NCBI GenBank assembly: GCA_045123575.1
Contig: JBGVKG010000036.1
Location: forward strand, 1-64,000
Reading direction: 5' to 3'
Length of the DNA stretch: 64,000 nt
Source: SVEL01 sp045123575
Lineage (GTDB): Bacteria; Bacillota; Clostridia; Lachnospirales; Lachnospiraceae
The position numbers and the translations under genes are program-made. Position 1 is the first letter of the stretch, and each line of letters starts with the position of its first letter. Positions 33,293 to 41,363 of the stretch are shown piece after piece. The notes below the pieces were generated by a model. The model saw only the letters and a program-made list of their open reading frames with translations, made no database searches and was not told the DNA's origin.

Positions 33293-33475
33293 TTAGATTT
33301 CTTCAACTTTAACTAAATGCTTAACCTGGTGAATCATTCCTCTAGTTGCTGCATTGTCTGGTAACTCAACTGTCTTGTTAAGTTTCTTTAAACCAAGAGC
33401 CTCAACTGTCTTAATATGCTTTGGAACTGCACCAATAGGTGATTTAACTAATGTAATCTTTAACTTCTCTGCCAT
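33293..33475 (-). CDS. rpmD: 50S ribosomal protein L30
   Basis: 60 residues: KLKITLVKSPIGAVPKHIKTVEALGLKKLNKTVELPDNAATRGMIHQVKHLVKVEE, the normal short bacterial L30. Between rpsE and rplO as expected. Confidence 0.97.
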   Translation of the reverse strand: MAEKLKITLVKSPIGAVPKHIKTVEALGLKKLNKTVELPDNAATRGMIHQVKHLVKVEEI

Positions 33476-33489
33476 TTTACATTACCTCC

Positions 33490-33999
33490 TTAGCCTAAAA
33501 TCTCTTCTACAGATTTACCACGAAGCTTAGCAACTTCTTCAGGAGTCTTCAAAGCAGATAAGCCTTCGATTGTAGCTAAAACTACATTCTGCTTATTGTT
33601 TGAACCTAATGACTTTGTACGGATATTCTTGATACCTGCAAGCTCTAATACGTTACGAGCAGGACCACCAGCGATAATACCTGTACCTTCTGGAGCTCTC
33701 TTAAGTAAAACTGAAGCACTGCCAAAGTTTCCTATATTGTCATGTGGGATACTATTATTTGCATCAATTGGTACCTCGATAAGCTTCTTCATAGCATCTT
33801 CTTTTCCCTTACGAATAGCCTCAGGAATTTCCATTGCCTTGCCTAAGCCTGCACCTACGTGACCCTTGCCGTCTCCAACAACTACTAAAGCTGCAAATCT
33901 AAAGTGACGACCACCCTTAACAACCTTAGTTACACGCTTGATGTTAACTACTTTTTCTTCTAATTCTAACTGACTAGCATCAATAATCGTATGTTTCAT
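33490..33999 (-). CDS. rpsE: 30S ribosomal protein S5
   Basis: 169 residues. Double-stranded-RNA-binding half EEKVVNIKRVTKVVKGGRHFRFAALVVVGDGKGHVGAGLGKAMEIPEAIRKG, then the GTGIIAGGPARNVLELAGIKNI segment. S5 lines the mRNA entry tunnel and affects decoding accuracy. Confidence 0.99.
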   Translation of the reverse strand: MKHTIIDASQLELEEKVVNIKRVTKVVKGGRHFRFAALVVVGDGKGHVGAGLGKAMEIPEAIRKGKEDAMKKLIEVPIDANNSIPHDNIGNFGSASVLLKRAPEGTGIIAGGPARNVLELAGIKNIRTKSLGSNNKQNVVLATIEGLSALKTPEEVAKLRGKSVEEILG

Positions 34000-34017
34000 G
34001 TGTTGTTTTCCTCCTTA

Positions 34018-34386
34018 TTAGAATTCGAGACCAGCTTCTCTAGCTGCATCAGCTAATGCCTGGATCTTTCCCTGATATATGAATCCGCCTCTATCAAAGA
34101 CAACTGTTGTAATACCCTTCTCTAATGCTCTCTTAGCTATTACTGTACCTACGTAAGCAGCAGCATCTACATCATTAGTCTTCTCAAGCTCAGCCTTTAC
34201 ATCCTTTTCAAGTGTTGAAGCTGAAACTAAAGTATTGCCAACTGTATCGTCAATAATCTGAGCGTACATATGATTATTGCTTCTGAATACTGCTAAACGT
34301 GGTCTCTCAGCTGTACCAGAAAAACGATTACGTAATCTTCTATGCTTATTTTCGCGGATAGCCGCTCTACAATCTTTACTAACCAT
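34018..34386 (-). CDS. rplR: 50S ribosomal protein L18
   Basis: 122 residues. HRRLRNRFSGTAERPRLAVFRSNNHMYAQIIDD and KGITTVVFDRGGFIYQGKIQALADAAREAGLEF are the conserved regions; L18 binds 5S rRNA. Confidence 0.99.
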   Translation of the reverse strand: MVSKDCRAAIRENKHRRLRNRFSGTAERPRLAVFRSNNHMYAQIIDDTVGNTLVSASTLEKDVKAELEKTNDVDAAAYVGTVIAKRALEKGITTVVFDRGGFIYQGKIQALADAAREAGLEF

Positions 34387-34403
34387 TTTTGTTCACTCCT
34401 TTA

Positions 34404-34943
34404 TTACTTCTTACCAGTCTTACCAACTTTACGTCTGATAACCTCATCAGCATACTTAATACCCTTGCCCTTGTATGGCTCTGGTCCTCTCTTAGCTCTG
34501 ATTTCGGCTGCAAACTGGCCAACTTTTTCCTTGTCAATACCCTTAACTGTTGTCTTGTTTCCTTCAACAACTGACTCAAGACCTTCTGGATCAATCATCT
34601 CTACTGGATGAGAGTAACCAAGAGAAAGTGTTAACTTGTTACCAGCCTTAGCAGCCTTGTAACCAACACCGTTAACCTCAAGTACCTTCTCATATCCTGC
34701 TGAAACACCAACAACCATGTTATTGATTAATGTTCTTGTCAAACCGTGTAATGACTTCATCTTCTTTAAGTCATTTGGTCTTGTTACAACTACAGTCTCA
34801 CCTTCCATGCTGATGTTCATCTCAGCTGGTAAAACTCTCTCAAGAGTTCCCTTAGGACCCTTAACTGTAACCTTATTATTTTCTGCTATCTCTACAGTAA
34901 CACCTGCAGGAACAGCGATAGGCATTCTTCCTATACGTGACAT
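34404..34943 (-). CDS. rplF: 50S ribosomal protein L6
   Basis: 179 residues: SRIGRMPIAVPAGVTVEIAENN, VNGVGYKAAKAGNKLTLSLGYSHPVEM and the C-terminal GPEPYKGKGIKYADEVIRRKVGKTGKK. L6 sits near the sarcin-ricin loop. Confidence 0.99.
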   Translation of the reverse strand: MSRIGRMPIAVPAGVTVEIAENNKVTVKGPKGTLERVLPAEMNISMEGETVVVTRPNDLKKMKSLHGLTRTLINNMVVGVSAGYEKVLEVNGVGYKAAKAGNKLTLSLGYSHPVEMIDPEGLESVVEGNKTTVKGIDKEKVGQFAAEIRAKRGPEPYKGKGIKYADEVIRRKVGKTGKK

Positions 34944-34964
34944 GCCCGCACCTCCTTCTTAATA

Positions 34965-35366
34965 CTACCAAACAAATGCAAGTACTTCGCCACCAACCTG
35001 AAGCTTTCTAGCTTCCTTGTCTGTAACGATACCCTTGTTTGTTGAAATAATTGCTATACCAAGACCACCGAGTACTCTTGGAAGTTCATCCTTACCAGCG
35101 TAAACTCTTAAACCTGGCTTTGAAATTCTCTTAAGACCTGTGATGATCTTCTGAGACTTGTCTGCACCATACTTTAATGTGATCTTAATTGTCTTAAATG
35201 TACCATCTTCTACTACTTCGTAGCCCTTGATATAACCCTCATTTAAAAGGATCTCAGCGATTGCTAACTTAATCTTTGATGCTGGTACATCTACTGTGTC
35301 ATGCTTAGCAGTATTTGCGTTACGGATTCTTGTAAGCATATCTGCGATTGGATCTGTCATTGCCAT
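34965..35366 (-). CDS. rpsH: 30S ribosomal protein S8
   Basis: 133 residues. TDPIADMLTRIRNANTAKHDTVDVPASKIKLAIAEILLNEGYI and the C-terminal LGGLGIAIISTNKGIVTDKEARKLQVGGEVLAFVW. S8 is a primary 16S binder and the spc-operon repressor in E. coli. The gap upstream to rpsN is 292 bp and carries several hairpins, an unusual arrangement. Confidence 0.99.
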   Translation of the reverse strand: MAMTDPIADMLTRIRNANTAKHDTVDVPASKIKLAIAEILLNEGYIKGYEVVEDGTFKTIKITLKYGADKSQKIITGLKRISKPGLRVYAGKDELPRVLGGLGIAIISTNKGIVTDKEARKLQVGGEVLAFVW

Positions 35367-35658
35367 TGTTTTTTCCTCCTATTGATTACATGTGTAATGG
35401 CAGTATACTTGGCCGAAATTCGCAAAGCGAATTTCGTTCAAAAGATTATATCCCTGAATAACTTAACGTGGCCAGGGGAGAATTTGCGAAGCAAATTCGA
35501 CATAACCAGTTGATTTTCACCATAAGTACTTACCGAGTTTATAGTTATTATATATACTTTTTCGTAGGGGTCTTCGCTATTGTTCCGAGAGTTTGCTACG
35601 CAACTTCCTCGGAACTCATCCGCTCAGACTGTTCGTAATTGCTTCGCAATTGCGAACT
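35367..35658 (-). other. Structured gap between rpsN and rpsH
   Basis: 292 bp without a gene. It contains a perfect 10-bp hairpin CGAAATTCGC-AAA-GCGAATTTCG (35414-35436), an 8-bp hairpin GAATTTGC-GAA-GCAAATTC (35480-35498), a TGGCC/GGCCA long-range pairing around them, element E5 (35582-35615), and GTTCGTAATTGC-TTC-GCAATTGCGAAC just before the rpsN stop. Flanks of E5 match those of E1 in sequence. Confidence 0.6.
35582..35615 (-). other. Stem-in-stem element E5
   Basis: Minus-strand RNA: GUUCCGAG | GAAG | UUGC | GUA | GCAA | ACU | CUCGGAAC. Close relative of E1; the triloop is GUA instead of GAA, still GNA. Confidence 0.7.
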
Positions 35659-35844
35659 CTACCAAGAAGCCTTCTTTACACCTGGGATCTGGCCCTTGTA
35701 TGCTAATTCACGGAAGCAAATTCTGCAGATTCCGTATTTTCTTAAATAAGCGTGTGGACGTCCACAAATTCTACAACGAGAGTATTCCTGTGTTGAAAAT
35801 TTTGCTTTACGTGACTGCTTAATCTTCATTGCTGTTTTAGCCAT
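35659..35844 (-). CDS. rpsN: 30S ribosomal protein S14, zinc-binding type Z
   Basis: 61 residues with CRICGRPHAYLRKYGICRICFRELAYKGQIPGVKKASW: two CxxC pairs, the zinc (C-plus) form typical of Gram-positive spc operons. Confidence 0.98.
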   Translation of the reverse strand: MAKTAMKIKQSRKAKFSTQEYSRCRICGRPHAYLRKYGICRICFRELAYKGQIPGVKKASW

Positions 35845-35859
35845 GGATTTACCTCCTAA

Positions 35860-36399
35860 TTACTTCTGAAATGGCATGTTGAAGAGTGATAATAACTCAC
35901 GAGCTTCCTCGTCAGTGTTAGCTGTTGTAACGAATATAATATCCATACCTCTAACCTTATCAACCTTATCATACTCTATCTCAGGGAAAATGATCTGTTC
36001 CTTAATACCTAAAGCATAGTTTCCTCTACCGTCAAATGAGTTAGGGTTTACACCTCTAAAGTCACGTACACGAGGAAGTGCAAGGTTTACTAATCTATCG
36101 AGGAATTCGTACATCTTTTCGCCTCTAAGAGTAACCTTACATCCGATTGCTAAACCTTCTCTAATCTTGAAGTTAGCAACTGACTTCTTTGCTCTTGTAA
36201 GTACAGCCTTCTGACCTGTGATTGTCTCAAGATCCTTAACTGCAGCGTCTAACACCTTAGCGTTGTCCTTTGCTTCGCCAACGCCCATGTTGATAACGAT
36301 CTTATCAAGCTTTGGTACCTGCATAACGTTTGCATAACCAAACTTCTTAGTCATAGCATCTACTATCTCGTTCTTGTATGTCTCTCTAAGTCTGCTCAC
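35860..36399 (-). CDS. rplE: 50S ribosomal protein L5
   Basis: 179 residues from a GTG start at 36399, giving MSRLRETYKNEIVDAMTKKFGYANVMQVPKLDKIVINMGVGEA, the standard N-terminus and length. GGAGGAAC lies 6-10 nt upstream. An in-frame ATG at 36420 would add MREEERK, overlap the rplX stop and bury the ribosome binding site. C-terminal GMDIIFVTTANTDEEARELLSLFNMPFQK is conserved. L5 binds 5S rRNA. Confidence 0.98.
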   Translation of the reverse strand: MSRLRETYKNEIVDAMTKKFGYANVMQVPKLDKIVINMGVGEAKDNAKVLDAAVKDLETITGQKAVLTRAKKSVANFKIREGLAIGCKVTLRGEKMYEFLDRLVNLALPRVRDFRGVNPNSFDGRGNYALGIKEQIIFPEIEYDKVDKVRGMDIIFVTTANTDEEARELLSLFNMPFQK

Positions 36400-36419
36400 T
36401 TTTCGTTCCTCCTCTCTCA

Positions 36420-36731
36420 TTAATCAATAGCCTTGCCTGTTGCCTTCGCGATACGAACCTTCTTGCCGTCCTCTACCTTGAAACCAACTCTTGTAGCCTT
36501 ACCGTCTACAACTAACATTACATTTGAAGCATCGATTGGAGCCTCTGTTGTAATAATACCACCGTTCTGGTTAGCTGCGCTTGGCTTTGTGTGCTTTGTA
36601 ACAACATTAACGCCTTCAACAACAACCTTACCGTTCTTTACATCTACAACAGTAACTTTTCCTTCTTTGCCCTTATCTTTACCAGCGATAACCTTTACAA
36701 GGTCGCCCTTCTTAATCTTCATTGCTGACAT
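36420..36731 (-). CDS. rplX: 50S ribosomal protein L24
   Basis: 103 residues. KIKKGDLVKVIAGKDKGKEGKVTVVDVKNGKVVVEGVNVVTKHTKPS is the KOW domain that initiates 50S assembly. GGAGG lies 7 nt before ATG 36731; a second ATG three codons in (MKIKKGD) is the start used by many homologues. Confidence 0.98.
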   Translation of the reverse strand: MSAMKIKKGDLVKVIAGKDKGKEGKVTVVDVKNGKVVVEGVNVVTKHTKPSAANQNGGIITTEAPIDASNVMLVVDGKATRVGFKVEDGKKVRIAKATGKAID

Positions 36732-36743
36732 TTGGAAACCTCC

Positions 36744-37112
36744 TTATAAAACTTCTGGAGCTAATGAAACAATCTTCATAAACTGCTTCTCTCTAAGCTC
36801 TCTTGCTACTGGTCCAAATATACGTGTTCCCTTTGGTGTCTTATCATCCTTGATGATAACTGCTGCGTTCTCATCAAACTTGATGTAAGAACCGTCCTTA
36901 CGACGAGCGCCCTTTACAGAACGAACTACTACAGCCTTAACAACGTCACCCTTCTTTACAACTCCGCCTGGTGTTGCTTCTTTAACTGTGGCAACGATTA
37001 CATCACCGATGTTGGCATATCTTCTAGTAGAACCGCCCATTACTCTGATACAAAGTAATTCTTTAGCGCCTGTATTATCAGCAACTCTAAGTCTGCTTTC
37101 CTGCTGTATCAT
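36744..37112 (-). CDS. rplN: 50S ribosomal protein L14
   Basis: 122 residues: MIQQESRLRVADNTGAKELLCIRVMGGSTRRYANIGDVIVATVKEATPGG and the C-terminal GPVARELREKQFMKIVSLAPEVL. Forms part of the subunit interface. Confidence 0.99.
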   Translation of the reverse strand: MIQQESRLRVADNTGAKELLCIRVMGGSTRRYANIGDVIVATVKEATPGGVVKKGDVVKAVVVRSVKGARRKDGSYIKFDENAAVIIKDDKTPKGTRIFGPVARELREKQFMKIVSLAPEVL

Positions 37113-37129
37113 AATGATTCTCCTTCCTA

Positions 37130-37384
37130 CTATCTAGCCTTCTCGATGATCTCAACAAGTCTCCATCTCTTATCCTTAGATAATGGTCTTGTCTCCATAA
37201 CCTTTACTGTATCGCCGATACCGCACTCGTTATTCTCATCATGAGCCTTTAATTTATAAGTTCTCTTAACAATCTTGTTGTATAATGGATGCTTTACGTT
37301 ATCCTGAACTGCTACAACAATTGTCTTGTCCATCTTGTCACTTACTACCTTACCGGTACGTGTCTTTCTTAAATTTCTTTCCAC
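37130..37384 (-). CDS. rpsQ: 30S ribosomal protein S17
   Basis: 84 residues with the OB-fold core RKTRTGKVVSDKMDKTIVVAVQDNVKHPLYNKIVKRTYKLKAHDENNECGIGDTVKVMETRPLSKDKRWRLVEI. Confidence 0.99.
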   Translation of the reverse strand: MERNLRKTRTGKVVSDKMDKTIVVAVQDNVKHPLYNKIVKRTYKLKAHDENNECGIGDTVKVMETRPLSKDKRWRLVEIIEKAR

Positions 37385-37422
37385 GACAAATGTCTCCTTT
37401 CTCAGATTTCCACTCTATACAA

Positions 37423-37629
37423 CTAGTTAGCCTTAGCCTGCTCAGAAAGTACAGTCTGAATTCTTGCGATATTCTTTCTAACTTCCTTGATTCTGCTTGT
37501 ATTGTCTAACTGATTTGTTGCGTTCTGGAATCTTAAATTGAAAAGTTCCTTCTTAGCAGCTACTAATTCATCATTTAATTCTGCAGCTGATTTTGCCTTT
37601 AAATCTTCTACATACTTATTAATTTTCAC
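37423..37629 (-). CDS. rpmC: 50S ribosomal protein L29
   Basis: 68 residues from GTG at 37629: MKINKYVEDLKAKSAAELNDELVAAKKELFNLRFQNATNQLDNTSRIKEVRKNIARIQTVL, a two-helix L29. GGTGA lies 5 nt upstream; another GTG three codons earlier is too close to any ribosome binding site. The gene overlaps the end of rplP by 11 bp. L29 borders the exit tunnel. Confidence 0.97.
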   Translation of the reverse strand: MKINKYVEDLKAKSAAELNDELVAAKKELFNLRFQNATNQLDNTSRIKEVRKNIARIQTVLSEQAKAN

Positions 37630-38056
37630 TGTTATCACCGCCTTCTAAATCTGCGCGAGAAACGATCTTGCACTTTACTGGTAATTTATGAGTTGCGAGA
37701 CGAAGAGCCTCTCTAGCTACTTCTTCAGCTACACCAGAGATCTCGAATAATACTCTTCCTGGCTTAACAACTGCTACCCAGTACTCAAGTGTTCCTTTTC
37801 CAGAACCCATTCTTGTTTCTGCTGGTTTTGTAGTTACTGGCTTATCTGGGAAAATCTTTATCCAAACCTTACCACCACGCTTGATATGACGTGTCATAGC
37901 GATACGGGCAGCTTCGATCTGATTAGATCTGATCCATGCTGGTTCAACAGCGACAATACCAAATTCACCATTAGTAATCTTGTTACCTCTTAACGCCTTG
38001 CCCGCCATTGTACCACGGAACTGCTTACGGCGCTTTACTCTCTTTGGCATTAACAT
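37619..38056 (-). CDS. rplP: 50S ribosomal protein L16
   Basis: 145 residues: MPKRVKRRKQFRGTMAGKALRGNKITNGEFGIVAVEPAWIRSNQIEAARIAMTRHIKRGGKVWIKIFPDKPVT is diagnostic. The first ATG (38056) overlaps the rpsC stop by one base and has GGGAG 9 nt upstream; the ATG two codons later gives the more common N-terminus. Binds near the A-site tRNA elbow. Confidence 0.98.
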   Translation of the reverse strand: MLMPKRVKRRKQFRGTMAGKALRGNKITNGEFGIVAVEPAWIRSNQIEAARIAMTRHIKRGGKVWIKIFPDKPVTTKPAETRMGSGKGTLEYWVAVVKPGRVLFEISGVAEEVAREALRLATHKLPVKCKIVSRADLEGGDNSEN

Positions 38057-38727
38057 TATTTATCGCTCCCTTCCTTATTATCTTCCTTTACAGCAGCCTT
38101 TGTTGGAAGGACTTCGCCATTGTAAATCCATACCTTAACACCAACCTTACCGTATGTTGTGTCAGCCTCTGCAAATCCATAATCAATATCAGCACGTAAT
38201 GTCTGAAGTGGAATAGTACCTTCTGTGTAGAACTCTGTACGAGCCATATCTGCACCGCCGAGACGTCCTGAACATGCAGCCTTGATACCCTTAGCACCAG
38301 ACTTCATTGTTCTGCTCATTGCTGACTTCATAGCTCTTCTGAAAGAAACACGGTTCTCCAACTGGAGTGCGATGTTCTCAGCTACTAACTGAGCATCTCT
38401 ATCTGGTCTCTTTACTTCCTTAACATCAACAAGTACCTTCTTTGTTGATAACTTCTGAACTTCTTCCTTTAACTTATCGATTTCAGCACCGCCCTTACCG
38501 ATAACAACGCCTGGCTTAGCTGTGTAAACGATAACCTTACATCTGTCAGATGCTCTTTCGATTTCGATCTTAGAAACACCTGCGCTATATAACTTCTTCT
38601 TGAGGTATGTTCTAATCTTGTTATCTTCAACAAGATTATCAGCGAAATCTGCTTCTGCATACCACTTTGAATCCCATTCTTTAATAACGCCGACTCTTAT
38701 GCCGTGAGGATTAACTTTCTGTCCCAT
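38056..38727 (-). CDS. rpsC: 30S ribosomal protein S3
   Basis: 223 residues. MGQKVNPHGIRVGVIKEWDSKWYAE, KH domain with GKGGAEIDKLKEEV, and the C-terminal GADMARTEFYTEGTIPLQTLRADIDYGFAEADTTYGKVGVKVWIYNGE. Part of the mRNA entry site. Confidence 0.99.
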   Translation of the reverse strand: MGQKVNPHGIRVGVIKEWDSKWYAEADFADNLVEDNKIRTYLKKKLYSAGVSKIEIERASDRCKVIVYTAKPGVVIGKGGAEIDKLKEEVQKLSTKKVLVDVKEVKRPDRDAQLVAENIALQLENRVSFRRAMKSAMSRTMKSGAKGIKAACSGRLGGADMARTEFYTEGTIPLQTLRADIDYGFAEADTTYGKVGVKVWIYNGEVLPTKAAVKEDNKEGSDK

Positions 38728-38749
38728 TTCGCGTTCTCCTTTCCGCTAA

Positions 38750-39139
38750 TTACTTCTTCTCGTTGAGCACGATTGTTAAGTTACACATTCTCTTCTCGAT
38801 TCTGTAAGCTCTACCCTGTGCTCTAGGTTGAATTCTCTTCATGATTGGTCCCTGGTTAGCGTAACACTCCTCGATATAGAGGTTCTCTACGTTCATACCA
38901 TTGTTGTTCTCTGCGTTTGCAACTGCAGACTTTAACAACTTCTCTATCACTGAAGATGCATATCTAGGATTGTAAGCTAAGATACCCAGTGCTGACTGAA
39001 CATCTTTTCCTCTTATTGCATCAAGTACGAAGCATGCCTTCTGTACTGAAATTCTAGCGTAAGAAAGCTTTGCTGATGGTCTTGTGTCCTTATTAGCATT
39101 TCTTTCTCTCTTAATTTGACTTCTATGTCCTTTTGCCAT
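38750..39139 (-). CDS. rplV: 50S ribosomal protein L22
   Basis: 129 residues. AKLSYARISVQKACFVLDAIRGKDVQSALGILAYNPRYASSVIEKLLKSAVANAENN and the exit-tunnel loop IKRIQPRAQGRAYRIEKRMCNLTIVL are present. The N-terminal 18 residues are a basic extension. Confidence 0.99.
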   Translation of the reverse strand: MAKGHRSQIKRERNANKDTRPSAKLSYARISVQKACFVLDAIRGKDVQSALGILAYNPRYASSVIEKLLKSAVANAENNNGMNVENLYIEECYANQGPIMKRIQPRAQGRAYRIEKRMCNLTIVLNEKK

Positions 39140-39166
39140 GGATGTGACCTCCTTTCAATCTTTCCA

Positions 39167-39445
39167 CTATCTTCTTGTCTTCTTATCGTCTTTACCGTGA
39201 CCTCTGAAAGTTCTAGTAGCGACGAACTCTCCGAGCTTATGTCCAACCATATCCTCTGTAACATAAACTGGAACGTGCTTTCTTCCATCGTGAACTGCTA
39301 TTGTATGTCCAACCATTTGTGGGAAGATTGTTGAACGTCTTGACCAAGTCTTAATAACTGACTTCTGTCCAGACTCGTTCATTGCATCTACTTTCTTAAG
39401 TAAGTGTGCATCCGCAAATGGACCCTTCTTTAATGATCTAGCCAT
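39167..39445 (-). CDS. rpsS: 30S ribosomal protein S19
   Basis: 92 residues: ARSLKKGPFADAHLLKKVDAMNESGQKSVIKTWSRRSTIFPQMVGHTIAVHDGRKHVPVYVTEDMVGHKLGEFVATRTFRGHG. Complete and typical. Confidence 0.99.
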   Translation of the reverse strand: MARSLKKGPFADAHLLKKVDAMNESGQKSVIKTWSRRSTIFPQMVGHTIAVHDGRKHVPVYVTEDMVGHKLGEFVATRTFRGHGKDDKKTRR

Positions 39446-39457
39446 TGGTAATCCTCC

Positions 39458-40300
39458 TTATTTAATGTTCTTGCCATCGCGTCTTCTTACGATGAGCTTG
39501 TTAGACTGCTTGTTCTTCTTTCTTGTCTTTAAACCAAGAGCAGGCTTGCCCCATGGTGTACATGGACCTGGACGACCGATACCAGTCTTTCCTTCACCAC
39601 CACCGTGTGGATGGTCATTAGGGTTCATAACAGAACCACGAACTGTAGGTCTGATACCCATATGACGCTTACGACCAGCCTTACCAATGTTAACTAAGTC
39701 GTGCTCGATGTTACCTACTGTACCGATTGTAGCACGGCATGTAACTGGAACCATTCTCATTTCGCCTGATGGTAATCTAAGTGTAGCATACTTGCCTTCC
39801 TTAGCCATAAGCTGAGCTGAGTTACCAGCAGAACGAACTAACTGTCCACCCTTACCTGGATATAACTCGATGTTGTGTACTTCTGTACCTACTGGAATGA
39901 GCTCGAGTGGTAAGCAGTTACCAACCTTGATTTCTGCATTAGCACCGTTCATTACCTTCATACCATCCTTTAAACCACTTGGAGCAAGGATGTAAGCCTT
40001 CTCGCCATCTGCGTAGCAGATAAGTGCGATATTAGCTGTTCTATTTGGATCGTACTCAATTCCGATTACTGTTGCTGGGATATCGTCCTTTCTTCTCTTG
40101 AAGTCAACGATTCTGTACTTTCTTCTAGCACCGCCACCACGATGTCTAACTGTTATCTTACCCTGGTTGTTACGACCAGAATTCTTCTTTAATGATACAA
40201 CCAATGACTTCTCTGGAGTTGACTTTGTAACTTCCGCGAAATCAAGACCTGTCATATTTCTTCTAGAAGGTGTATATGGGTTATATGTTCTAATTCCCAT
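39458..40300 (-). CDS. rplB: 50S ribosomal protein L2
   Basis: 280 residues from ATG 40300: MGIRTYNPYTPSRRNMTGLDFAEVT. The peptidyl-transferase-centre region HPHGGGEGKTGIGRPGPCTPWGKPALGLKTRKKNKQS is intact with its histidine. AAAGGAG precedes the ATG. An in-frame ATG at 40357 would add 19 residues translated from the stem-in-stem element E6 and is rejected. Confidence 0.99.
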   Translation of the reverse strand: MGIRTYNPYTPSRRNMTGLDFAEVTKSTPEKSLVVSLKKNSGRNNQGKITVRHRGGGARRKYRIVDFKRRKDDIPATVIGIEYDPNRTANIALICYADGEKAYILAPSGLKDGMKVMNGANAEIKVGNCLPLELIPVGTEVHNIELYPGKGGQLVRSAGNSAQLMAKEGKYATLRLPSGEMRMVPVTCRATIGTVGNIEHDLVNIGKAGRKRHMGIRPTVRGSVMNPNDHPHGGGEGKTGIGRPGPCTPWGKPALGLKTRKKNKQSNKLIVRRRDGKNIK

Positions 40301-40321
40301 TGTTTTATCTCCTTTCATGCA

Positions 40322-40359
40322 GTTTGGAGCCTCTGTTAGCTTCGCTATTTCCTCCAAAC
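40322..40359 (-). other. Stem-in-stem element E6 between rplW and rplB
   Basis: Minus-strand RNA: GUUUGGAG | GAAA | UAGC | GAA | GCUA | ACAGAGG | CUCCAAAC. Outer stem 8 bp, inner stem 4 bp, same triloop as E1-E4; the 3' internal-loop strand is longer. It lies just upstream of the rplB ribosome binding site. Confidence 0.65.
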
Positions 40360-40418
40360 CTTATCTCATCAATATTGTTTTCTGATGAAACCTACTGTTT
40401 CGTCAAGATTTTTTCGAC

Positions 40419-40718
40419 TTACAGTCCCTCAAAAATCTCGATGTCTTTGCTATCTGCAGTTAACTGAACGATTGCCTTCTTTGTCTTAGCAGTCTTACCG
40501 GTAACCATACCACGTCTGCGGTTCTTACCGTCTGCGTTCATTGTGTTAACCTTAGCAACCTTTGTTCCTTCGAACATTTTCTCAACAGCTTCCTTTATCT
40601 GAGCCTTATTAGCTTCTGGATGAACTGAGAATGTATACTTCTTATCGCTCATATCGTTCATACTCTTCTCTGTGATTACAGGCTTAAGTATAACGTCATA
40701 GTACTTTATATCTGCCAT
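40419..40718 (-). CDS. rplW: 50S ribosomal protein L23
   Basis: 99 residues: YYDVILKPVITEKSMNDMSDKKYTFSVHPEANKAQIKEAVEKMFEGTKVAKVNTMNADGKNRR. The trigger-factor/SRP docking protein at the tunnel exit. Its ATG overlaps the rplD stop by one base (TAATG). Confidence 0.99.
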   Translation of the reverse strand: MADIKYYDVILKPVITEKSMNDMSDKKYTFSVHPEANKAQIKEAVEKMFEGTKVAKVNTMNADGKNRRRGMVTGKTAKTKKAIVQLTADSKDIEIFEGL

Positions 40719-41338
40719 TATGCGTACACCTCCTCGATTGTTGCTACAGCTGCCTTATCAATCACTACTGTATCGTACTTTAAGATGTCGTATACGTTAA
40801 TTGTGTTTGTTAAAGCTGTCTTTACTGTAGGGATGTTCTTTGCTGATCTAACAACGTTAGCATCGTTCTCATTTAAGATAACTAATGCCTTTGAAACCTT
40901 TAAGTTGTTCATTGCCTCAGCAAACTTCTTTGTCTTAGCTTCCTCTAACTTAATTGCATCTACAACGATGAACTTATTCTCTAAAACTCTTGATGTAAGT
41001 GCAGACTTGAGAGCTAACTGCTTCTCTTTCTTGTTCATCTTGAAAGAGTAATCTCTTGGCTTTGGAGCGAATACTACGCCACCACCAGTCCACTGTGGAG
41101 ATCTTGTAGAACCCTGTCTAGCGTGACCTGTGCCCTTCTGCTTCCAAGGCTTTCTTCCGCCACCGCTAACTTCTGAACGAGTCTTTGCACTCTGAGTTCC
41201 CTGACGATTATTTGCAAGCTGATTAACTACAGCCATGTGTACTAAGTGATTGTTTACCTCAACACCAAATACAGCATCATTAAGCTCGATATCACCAACC
41301 TGCTTGCCTTCCATATTGTAAACAGATACCTTTGCCAT
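40718..41338 (-). CDS. rplD: 50S ribosomal protein L4
   Basis: 206 residues. VYNMEGKQVGDIELNDAVFGVEVN, the tunnel loop QGTQSAKTRSEVSGGGRKPWKQKGTGHARQGSTRSPQWTGGGVVFAPKPRDYSFKMNKK and the C-terminal NTINVYDILKYDTVVIDKAAVATIEEVYA. L4 is an S10-operon autoregulator in E. coli; whether it acts on the structured leader here is unknown. Confidence 0.99.
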   Translation of the reverse strand: MAKVSVYNMEGKQVGDIELNDAVFGVEVNNHLVHMAVVNQLANNRQGTQSAKTRSEVSGGGRKPWKQKGTGHARQGSTRSPQWTGGGVVFAPKPRDYSFKMNKKEKQLALKSALTSRVLENKFIVVDAIKLEEAKTKKFAEAMNNLKVSKALVILNENDANVVRSAKNIPTVKTALTNTINVYDILKYDTVVIDKAAVATIEEVYA

Positions 41339-41363
41339 CTGTGTGTTCCTCCTTCCTTACCAA

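Noticed and set aside
40300..40357. Longer L2 start at 40357
   Set aside because: The extra 19 residues are translated hairpin sequence; the standard L2 N-terminus with a good ribosome binding site begins at 40300.
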